This document shows, one piece after another, positions 57,876 through 64,000 of a stretch of 64,000 nucleotides of DNA. The first letter of the stretch is position 1. Each line of letters begins with the position of its first letter. The DNA comes from Caballeronia sp. LZ062 (GTDB lineage Bacteria; Pseudomonadota; Gammaproteobacteria; Burkholderiales; Burkholderiaceae). The notes beneath the pieces are model-generated. The model was not told the DNA's origin, searched no databases, and was given only the letters and a program-made list of their open reading frames with translations. The stretch is taken from the NCBI RefSeq assembly GCF_031450785.1, contig NZ_JARTWB010000002.1, forward strand, positions 1,054,001 to 1,118,000, read 5' to 3'. The position numbers were made by a program, and so were the translations under genes.

Positions 57876-58754
57876 TCAGGCTGCCCGCGCCCGCCCCGCC
57901 CGATAGAAGCCTTCGAGCGAATACAGCGCGAGCGCGCTCCAGATCGCGCCGTAGCCGATGAGCTGATCGTGCCCGAACGCCTCGCGATAAATCGCCACGC
58001 CGATCAGCAATTGCAGCGTCGGCGTGATGTACTGGATGAGGCCGAGCATCGACAGCGGAATGCGTCGCGCGCCAGCGCCGAACAGCAGCAGCGGCACGGC
58101 CGTCACCGGTCCGGCCGCCGCGAGCAGCAGCTTGACGCCGAACGTCGCCTGCCCGAAGCCGCTCGCGCCGTGCGAGCCGAGCAGAAAAAGATAGAGCAGC
58201 GCGACCGGACACAGCAGCAGGGTTTCGAGCGTGAGCCCCTTGAGCGCGCCGAGCGACGCGGTCTTGCGCAGCAGGCCATATCCGCCGAAGGTCAGCGCGA
58301 GCGCGAAGCTGATCCACGGCGGCGCGCCGTTCGCCCACGTGAGCCACACGACGCCGAGCGCCGCGACCATCACCGCCATCCACTGAACCGGCCGCAGGCG
58401 TTCGCGCAGGAACGCCATGCCGAACAGCACGTTGACGAGCGGATTGATGAAGTAGCCGAGACTCGCCTCCACGATGCGCCCGTCGTTCACCGCCCAGATA
58501 TAGATGCCCCAGTTCGCCGAGAGCAGCACCGCGCTCGCCGCGAAGCGCGCGAGGAGCCGCTTGTCGCGCACCACGGGCACGAGCCATTGCCAGTGCCGCC
58601 GCGCGGTCAGCACGATCAGCAGAAAGGCCATCGACCACGCCATGCGGTGCGCGAGCATTTCGATCGCGCCGATCGAATGGAGCGCCTTGAAGTAGATCGG
58701 AAAGAGGCCCCAGATGGCAAAGGCCGCGAATGCGTAAAAGACGCCTGGATTCAT
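57876..58754 (-). CDS. rarD: RarD family EamA transporter
   Basis: A 292-residue, ten-helix transporter of the RarD subgroup of EamA proteins. NPGVFYAFAAFAIWGLFPIY and KALHSIGAIEMLAHRMAWS, then ANWGIYIWAVNDGRIVEASL and GYFINPLVNVLFGMAFLRER, are diagnostic. The C-terminal half contains PLSMLGLIQYITPTLQLLIG. RarD was linked to chloramphenicol sensitivity in Pseudomonas; the true substrate is not settled. It converges on the aldo/keto reductase gene (15 bp between stops). Confidence 0.92.
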   Translation of the reverse strand: MNPGVFYAFAAFAIWGLFPIYFKALHSIGAIEMLAHRMAWSMAFLLIVLTARRHWQWLVPVVRDKRLLARFAASAVLLSANWGIYIWAVNDGRIVEASLGYFINPLVNVLFGMAFLRERLRPVQWMAVMVAALGVVWLTWANGAPPWISFALALTFGGYGLLRKTASLGALKGLTLETLLLCPVALLYLFLLGSHGASGFGQATFGVKLLLAAAGPVTAVPLLLFGAGARRIPLSMLGLIQYITPTLQLLIGVAIYREAFGHDQLIGYGAIWSALALYSLEGFYRAGRARAA

Positions 58755-58974
58755 GGTTCGATGCGTGACGCAGATGTAAGCGGTCCGGAGCCGACCGGAA
58801 GCCGTCTGCAAGAAATGGAAGCCGGATTTTAGTCGACGCGGACCGCCGCACCGCGCATCTCGCGAACGGCAGGCGAGTTTCGTGCTCGAAGCCATGCGTG
58901 AAAGGTCGCCGACAGCGCGTGCTAGCATGGCCCGTTCACGACCGTCCTGCCCCACTGCCCTGCCCATTCTGCTA

Positions 58975-60030
58975 ATGAACAACCACCAGTCCGTCCACCA
59001 GAACTTCTTTCATATCCTGCTGTTCGTCGTGACCGTTGCGCTCGGCTGGGTGTTGCTGCCGTTCTTCGGCGCGATCTTCTGGGGGGCGATCCTCGCACTG
59101 CTCTTCCAGCCGATGCAGCGTTGGCTCACGGTGCGCTTCGGCAAGCGCCGCAACCTCGCCGCGCTCGCGACGCTCGCCGCCGCGATTCTCATCGTCATCA
59201 TTCCGGTGTCGCTCGTCGCGGTGACGCTTGTGCAGGAAATCGCGCTCGTCTATACGCGCATCAAGAGCGGCGACCTGAACTTCGGCATGTACTTTCAGCA
59301 TGTGCTCCACGCACTGCCGGCGTCCGTGCAACAGTTGCTCGGGCGCTACGGGCTCGACGACATCGGCGGCGTGCAAAGCAAGCTGATGGAAGGCGCCTCG
59401 CGCATCAGCCAGTTTGCGGCCGCACAAGCGCTGCTGATCGGCCAGAACACGTTTCAGTTCATCGTGAGCTTCGGCGTCATGCTGTATCTCGTGTTCTTCT
59501 TGCTGCGCGATGGCGGCGAGATCGGACGGCGCATCCGGCGCGCGCTTCCGCTCGATCCGGCGCCGAAGCAACATCTGATCGCGAAGTTCACGACCGTCGT
59601 GCGCGCGACGGTCAAGGGCAACATCGCGGTCGCCGCCGTGCAGGGTTTGCTCGGCGGGCTGATCTTCTGGATTCTCGGCATCAACGGCTCGCTGCTTTGG
59701 GGCGTGTTGATGGCGTTTCTGTCGCTCTTGCCGGCAGTCGGCGCGGCGCTCGTGTGGGCGCCTGCCGCGCTCTACTTCTTCATGACCGGCGAGATCTGGC
59801 GCGGGCTGATTCTGGTGGTGTTCTGCGTCGTCGTGATCGGTCTCGTCGACAACGTGTTGCGTCCGATTCTCGTCGGCAAGGACACGAAGATGCCGGACTG
59901 GGTCGTGCTCATTTCGACGCTCGGCGGCATGGCGCTGTTCGGCATCAACGGCTTCGTGATCGGGCCGCTCGTGGCCGCGCTGTTCATGGCGAGCTGGGAT
60001 ATTTTCTCGCAGGACGAAGACGCGCAATAA
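58975..60030 (+). CDS. AI-2E family transporter
   Basis: A 351-residue polytopic membrane protein of the AI-2E (TqsA/PerM/YdiK) family. The N-terminal helices contain GWVLLPFFGAIFWGAILALL. A periplasmic segment of ~100 residues (around IKSGDLNFGMYFQHVLHALP) follows. The C-terminal half has FLLRDGGEIGRRIRRALPLD, GLLGGLIFWILGINGSLLWG, FLSLLPAVGAALVWAPAALY and VDNVLRPILVGKDTKMPDWV. Members move small molecules or autoinducer-2 or act as Na+/H+ antiporters. The substrate here is unknown. Confidence 0.9.
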   Translation: MNNHQSVHQNFFHILLFVVTVALGWVLLPFFGAIFWGAILALLFQPMQRWLTVRFGKRRNLAALATLAAAILIVIIPVSLVAVTLVQEIALVYTRIKSGDLNFGMYFQHVLHALPASVQQLLGRYGLDDIGGVQSKLMEGASRISQFAAAQALLIGQNTFQFIVSFGVMLYLVFFLLRDGGEIGRRIRRALPLDPAPKQHLIAKFTTVVRATVKGNIAVAAVQGLLGGLIFWILGINGSLLWGVLMAFLSLLPAVGAALVWAPAALYFFMTGEIWRGLILVVFCVVVIGLVDNVLRPILVGKDTKMPDWVVLISTLGGMALFGINGFVIGPLVAALFMASWDIFSQDEDAQ

Positions 60031-60032
60031 GC

Positions 60033-60062
60033 AAAAAAAACGGCTCCGCAAAGGAGCCGTTT
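60033..60062 (-). terminator. Rho-independent terminator, mainly for the minus-strand spoVR operon
   Basis: The stem AAACGGCTCC/GGAGCCGTTT (loop of 5 nt) lies between convergent stops. On the minus strand it is followed by a run of eight T residues (60033-60040 read as A on plus), giving a strong terminator 23 bp after the SpoVR stop. On the plus strand the T-run is short. Confidence 0.88.
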
Positions 60063-60084
60063 AATGCATCGGAGCGAGCGAGAG

Positions 60085-61608
60085 TCAGCGCGAATGCGGC
60101 GACGTGTACCGGCAGTCGAAGCGCTTTCTCACCGTCCCGTTTTCATCGACGCTTTCCAGATACACGTCGAACTGCCACAAGCGCGCCATGTGCTTGAGCA
60201 CTTCGTCGCTGTCGTTCGACAGATGCCGGTTATCGGTCATGAAGTGGCGCAGCGTGAGACTGCGGTCGCCGCGCGTGTTGACCGAATACACTTGGATATT
60301 CGGCTCGCGGTGATGAATGTCGTACTGCCGCGACAGCGCCTGCCGCACGTAGCGATAGCCGCTTTCGTCGTGAATGGCCGAGACTTCGAGCGCGTCGCGC
60401 ATGTCGTCGTCGAGGATCGAGAAAAGGCGCATCTCGCGGATCAAATGCGGCGACAGATACTGCGCGATGAAGCTCTCGTCCTTGAAATTGCGCATTGCGT
60501 AGTGCAGCGATTCCAGCCAGTCGCTGCCCGCAAGGTCGGGGAACCACTCGCGGTCTTCGTCCGTCGGGTTCTCGCAGATGCGGCGAATGTCGCTCATCAT
60601 CGAAAAGCCCAGCGCATACGGGTTGATGCCGCTGTAATACGGCTTCGTCACCGGCGGCTGATAGACCACATTCGAATGCGAATGCAGGAACTCCATCATG
60701 AAGCCGTCTTCTAGCCGGCCTTCGTTGTAGAGCGTATTCAGCAGCGTGTAGTGCCAGAACGTGGCCCAACCTTCGTTCATCACCTGCGTCTGCCGCTGCG
60801 GATAGAAGTACTGTCCGACCTTGCGCACGATGCGAATGACTTCGCGCTCCCACGGCTCGAGCAGCGGCGCGTTCTTCTCCGCGAAGTACAGCAGATTTTC
60901 CTGCGGCTCCGGCGGATAGCGGCTTTCGGTTTCCTCGGCGGACGGCGCCTTCTTGTTCGGCAGCGTGCGCCACAATTCATTCACCTGCGATTGCAGATAC
61001 GCCTCGCGCTCGCGGCGCATCGCGGCTTCCTTCGCGAGCGAGAGCTTCTGCGGACGCTTGTAGCGGTCCACGCCGTAGTTCATCAGTGCGTGGCACGAGT
61101 CGAGCAGTTCCTCGACGCGATCCAGCCCGTGACGCTCCTCGCATTCCGCGATGTAGTTCTTCGCATACACGAGGTAATCGATGATCGCGTGCGCGTCCGT
61201 CCACAGCCGGAAGAGGTAGTTCCCCTTGAAGAACGAGTTATGCCCGTAAGCGGCATGCGCGATGACGAGCGCCTGCATCGTCATCGTGTTCTCTTCCATC
61301 AGATACGCGATGCACGGATTCGAGTTGATGACGATCTCATACGCGAGCCCCATCTGCCCGCGCCGGTAGCTCTTCTCCGTCGAGAGGAAGTGCTTGCCGA
61401 ACGACCAGTGCCGATAGTTCACCGGCATGCCGACGGACGCGTAGGCATCCATCATCTGCTCGGCGCTGATGATTTCGAGCTGGATCGGATAGACATCGAG
61501 CCCGTAGCGATTCGCGACGCGCGAGATTTCGGCGTCGTACTCCTCGATCAGCTCCACGCTCCAGTCCGATGGGCATGGCAGCGGCCGCCGTTTTTCTGCA
61601 ACGTTCAT
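60085..61608 (-). CDS. ycgB: SpoVR family protein (YcgB homologue)
   Basis: A 507-residue SpoVR/YcgB protein. Family stretches include AEQMMDAYASVGMPVNYRHW, SFGKHFLSTE, YEIVINSNPCIAYLMEENTM, QALVIAHAAYGHNSFFKGNY, the double GWATFWHYTLLNTLYNEG and GINPYALGFSMMSDIRRICE. In Bacillus, SpoVR takes part in spore cortex formation. In enteric bacteria YcgB accompanies YeaH and YeaG/PrkA under nitrogen starvation, and the exact biochemistry is unknown. The start at 61608 has GAGG at 6-nt spacing. An in-frame ATG at 61737 overlaps the yeaH stop as ATGA and would add 43 residues. Confidence 0.93.
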   Translation of the reverse strand: MNVAEKRRPLPCPSDWSVELIEEYDAEISRVANRYGLDVYPIQLEIISAEQMMDAYASVGMPVNYRHWSFGKHFLSTEKSYRRGQMGLAYEIVINSNPCIAYLMEENTMTMQALVIAHAAYGHNSFFKGNYLFRLWTDAHAIIDYLVYAKNYIAECEERHGLDRVEELLDSCHALMNYGVDRYKRPQKLSLAKEAAMRREREAYLQSQVNELWRTLPNKKAPSAEETESRYPPEPQENLLYFAEKNAPLLEPWEREVIRIVRKVGQYFYPQRQTQVMNEGWATFWHYTLLNTLYNEGRLEDGFMMEFLHSHSNVVYQPPVTKPYYSGINPYALGFSMMSDIRRICENPTDEDREWFPDLAGSDWLESLHYAMRNFKDESFIAQYLSPHLIREMRLFSILDDDMRDALEVSAIHDESGYRYVRQALSRQYDIHHREPNIQVYSVNTRGDRSLTLRHFMTDNRHLSNDSDEVLKHMARLWQFDVYLESVDENGTVRKRFDCRYTSPHSR

Positions 61609-61733
61609 GCTTACCTCGTGCATCCTGCCGGACGCATTGCGTTGCCCCGCTTCCGGTCCGAGTTTCGACGGCGCACGATCGTCCGTGCCGTCGAGATGAT
61701 ATCCACGCGTTTCGTTGTTCACGTGCCTCGTCG

Positions 61734-62999
61734 TCATGCGGCCGCCTGTTGTTTTTCGAAGAGTTCGCGGAACACAGGGTAGATGTCCGAGGCCGAATCG
61801 ACCTTTTTCATCGCCAGTTCAGGCGCGCCGGCCGCAAGTTGAGCATACTCCAACCACAGGTTCTGCTCTTCTGGCGCGACTTGAATATACGCAAAATACC
61901 GCACCTTCGGCAGGATGTCCTCCGCGAGCAGCTTGCGGCACTTCGGGGAGTCGTCGGTCCAGTTGTCGCCGTCCGAAGCCTGTGCGCCGTAAATGTTCCA
62001 TTCAGTCGGCGAGTAGCGCTCGTCCATGATTTTCTTCATGAGTTCGAGCGCGCTCGACACCACCGTGCCGCCGCTTTCCGTCGAATGGAAGAACGTGTCT
62101 TCATCGACCTCTTCGGCGCGCGTATGGTGACGGATGAACACGACCTCGATCTTCTCGTAGTTCCGCTGCAGGAAGAGATACAGCAGGATGAAGAAACGCT
62201 TCGAGAGATCCTTGCGCTGCTCGTCCATGGAACCGGACACGTCCATCAGGCAGAACATCACGGCCTTGCTGGAAGGCGTGGGCTGCTTCACGCGATTGAT
62301 GTAGCGCAGATCGAACGGATCGATGAACGGAATGCGCGTGATGCGTCCCTGCATGATGACGATATCCGCTTCGAGCCGCGCGATGTCGTCCGGATTGCCG
62401 TCCTCTTCCTTCAGCTGTTCGAGCTGGCGCTCCATCTCGCGCAATTGCGCCGACAGCGGCCAGCCGAGCGCGATGCGCCGCCCGAGCGCGCTACGCAGCG
62501 AGCGCACTACGTCGATGTTGTTCGGCGTGCCTTCGGCCGCCCAGCCCGCGCGCACGTTCTTCCATGTCGGCACCGCGAGCAGTTGCGTCTTGACGAGGCG
62601 CGGCAGTTCGAGATCGTCGAAGAAGTACTGCATGAATTCTTCGCGCGACAACTCGAAAACGAAATCGTCCTGGCCTTCACCCTCGTTGCTCGCGCTTTTG
62701 CCGCCGCCGCCCGAGCCGCCTTGTGGACGCGGAATCTTGTCGCCGCGCACGTAATCGGCGTTGCCCGGATGCACGTATTCACGCTTGCCGCCCGGACCGT
62801 GCCGGAACGACGGCTCCGCGATGTCCTTCTTCGGAATCGTGATGCTCTGCGTGCTTTGAATGTCCTTGATGCTGCGATCGCGCACCGCGTCGGAAACGGC
62901 GCGGCGAATGTAGTTCTTGACGCGTCGCAGAAAGCGTTCGCGGTTCGCGATGCTCTTGTTCTTGCCGGCTAACCTGCGGTCGATGATTTGGTGCAGCAC
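61734..62999 (-). CDS. yeaH: YeaH/YhbH family protein (DUF444)
   Basis: A 421-residue DUF444 protein closely resembling E. coli YeaH. Shared features are IIDRRLAGKNKSIANRERFL at the N-terminus, PGGKREYVHPGNADYVRGD, FVFELSREEFMQYFFDDLEL and a VWA-like half with FCLMDVSGSMDEQRKDLSKR, the MIDAS-type DxSxS. YGAQASDGDNWTDDSPKCRK follows, and DIYPVFRELFEKQ closes the C-terminus. It is thought to act with the PrkA/YeaG kinase. The GTG at 62999 (VLHQIIDRRL) has a GGGAGA site and the length expected; the longer frame to 63092 is not supported. Confidence 0.95.
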   Translation of the reverse strand: MLHQIIDRRLAGKNKSIANRERFLRRVKNYIRRAVSDAVRDRSIKDIQSTQSITIPKKDIAEPSFRHGPGGKREYVHPGNADYVRGDKIPRPQGGSGGGGKSASNEGEGQDDFVFELSREEFMQYFFDDLELPRLVKTQLLAVPTWKNVRAGWAAEGTPNNIDVVRSLRSALGRRIALGWPLSAQLREMERQLEQLKEEDGNPDDIARLEADIVIMQGRITRIPFIDPFDLRYINRVKQPTPSSKAVMFCLMDVSGSMDEQRKDLSKRFFILLYLFLQRNYEKIEVVFIRHHTRAEEVDEDTFFHSTESGGTVVSSALELMKKIMDERYSPTEWNIYGAQASDGDNWTDDSPKCRKLLAEDILPKVRYFAYIQVAPEEQNLWLEYAQLAAGAPELAMKKVDSASDIYPVFRELFEKQQAAA

Positions 63000-63170
63000 A
63001 TCCAGTCTCCCGCGAAAATGGCGAGTGTGCGAGGCGCCGCATGTTTGCGCCGCAATCCGGCGCCTCTCGCTCGCGTTCTGCCCGCTTGCCATCCGGATGC
63101 AAGCATCGAACCCGGATGGCGCGGACCTGCACTGCTTGACTGCTAATCACGCTATCTTGCCGCGTGCCGC

Positions 63171-64000
63171 TTACGACGACTTGCGCACGCGCAGATACCA
63201 GTCGCACAACAAACGCACCTGCTTCGGCGTATAACCCTTCGCGACCATGCGATTCACGAAGTCTTCGTGCTTGCGCTGCTCTTCGGCCGATCCCTTCGCA
63301 TTGAAGGAGATGACCGGCAAGAGTTCCTCCGTGTTCGAGAACATCTTCTTCTCGATCACCACGCGCAGCTTTTCATAGCTGATCCACGCGGGATTCTTGC
63401 CGCCGTTGTTCGCGCGGGCGCGCAGCACAAAGTTCACGATCTCGTTGCGGAAGTCCTTCGGGTTGCTAATGCCCGCAGGCTTCTCGATCTTCTCCAGTTC
63501 CGCATTGAGCGCGGCGCGGTCGAAGCTCTCGCCGGTGTCGTGATCGCGGAACTCCTGATCCTGAATCCAGAAGTCTGCATACGTCACATAGCGATCGAAG
63601 ATGTTTTGTCCATACTCCGAATACGACTCCAGATAAGCCGTCTGAATCTCCTTCCCGATGAACTCGGCGTAGCGCGAAGCCAGTACGTCCTTGATGAACG
63701 ACAGGTACTTCTGCTCCGTCTCCGGCGGGAATTGTTCGCGCTCGATCTGCTGTTCGAGCACGTACATGAGATGCACCGGGTTGGCCGCGACCTCCGTCGA
63801 ATCGAAGTTGAAGACGCGCGACAGGATCTTGAACGCGAACCGCGTGGACACCCCCGTCATGCCCTCATCGACGCCTGCGAAGTCGCGATACTCCTGATAC
63901 GACTTCGCTTTGGGATCGGTGTCCTTCAGGTTCTCGCCGTCATAGACCTGCATCTTCGAAAAGAGGCTCGAATTCTCAGGCTCGTGCAAACGCGTGAGCA
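63171..64000 (-). CDS. prkA: PrkA family serine protein kinase, C-terminal part (truncated by window)
   Basis: The last ~276 residues of a PrkA/YeaG-type protein kinase; the coding frame continues past base 64000, so the AAA+ and kinase start are missing. Visible are KSYQEYRDFAGVDEGMTGVS, TRFAFKILSRVFNFD, HLMYVLEQQIEREQFPPETE and YLESYSEYGQNIFDRYVTYA. The terminal domain contains FLLRARANNGGKNP-like sequence (FVLRARANNGGKNPAWISYE) and ends QVRLLCDWYLRVRKSS. PrkA, YeaH and SpoVR form a conserved starvation/stationary-phase module. The 171-bp spacer to yeaH shows no strong terminator. Confidence 0.93.
   Translation of the reverse strand, partial: LTRLHEPENSSLFSKMQVYDGENLKDTDPKAKSYQEYRDFAGVDEGMTGVSTRFAFKILSRVFNFDSTEVAANPVHLMYVLEQQIEREQFPPETEQKYLSFIKDVLASRYAEFIGKEIQTAYLESYSEYGQNIFDRYVTYADFWIQDQEFRDHDTGESFDRAALNAELEKIEKPAGISNPKDFRNEIVNFVLRARANNGGKNPAWISYEKLRVVIEKKMFSNTEELLPVISFNAKGSAEEQRKHEDFVNRMVAKGYTPKQVRLLCDWYLRVRKSS

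Noticed and set aside
1..64000. Search for tRNA, rRNA, IS transposase, integrase or prophage genes
   Set aside because: None was recognised by eye on either strand; minor non-coding RNAs cannot be excluded without a covariance-model search.

Overview
The window is a high-GC (about 62-64% by eye) stretch of a Gram-negative beta-proteobacterial chromosome. The Burkholderia-type porin, RdgC, DUF883, DUF2917, DUF4142 and DUF1488 proteins, the prkA-yeaH-spoVR trio and the overall codon use point to Burkholderiaceae, most likely Paraburkholderia or Caballeronia. This is inference from gene content. I see no rRNA, tRNA, CRISPR array, phage or IS transposase.

Layout. 1-12 kb: the 3' end of a mercuric-reductase-like flavoprotein, followed by a decayed tandem array that repeats its own 3' end. 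Then come an MFS transporter, a PRC-barrel lipoprotein, an ankyrin protein, two enzymes (DUF938 methyltransferase, Rieske oxygenase), a general porin with a terminator, an SDR and a DUF2235 hydrolase. 12-31 kb: small secreted and lipoproteins, a SAM methyltransferase, methanethiol oxidase (SBP56) beside a polytopic membrane protein, RdgC, a diguanylate cyclase overlapping a membrane protein gene, YihY/BrkB, an NCS1 permease, a TehA-like protein with a second 3'-end repeat array, a LysR regulator, a cupin and three EamA transporters. 31-34.7 kb: a DUF883 membrane-anchor protein with an Asn-Ala repeat, then a third intergenic repeat pair, small stress-type proteins and a beta-carbonic anhydrase.

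34.9-45.5 kb is a surface-polysaccharide and glycosylation region. It holds a TPR/O-GlcNAc-transferase-like protein, a putative Fe(II)/2OG oxygenase-like protein, then a co-directional block of Wzy-like polymerase, secreted glycoside hydrolase and Wzc-like tyrosine kinase, and a convergent TPR/GT-B protein. 46.5-48.7 kb is a compact YciI/DGPF - glyoxalase-like - ECF42-type sigma factor operon. 49-54.4 kb has a glycoside-hydrolase-like lipoprotein, a DUF2917 protein and a tannase/feruloyl-esterase homologue that lacks the family's paired cysteines. Upstream of the tannase gene lies a striking ~680-bp minisatellite, mostly of 9-bp units. 54.4-60 kb: LysR, DHA2 MFS exporter, aldo/keto reductase, RarD and an AI-2E family permease. 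60-64 kb: the starvation-associated spoVR-yeaH-prkA cluster on the minus strand, with prkA running off the window.

The most unusual theme is intergenic repeat biology. At two loci for certain (downstream of the flavoprotein and of the TehA-like gene), and tentatively at a third (downstream of DUF883), the spacer is built from degenerate tandem copies that begin inside the 3' end of the upstream gene. A separate minisatellite fills the LysR-tannase spacer.
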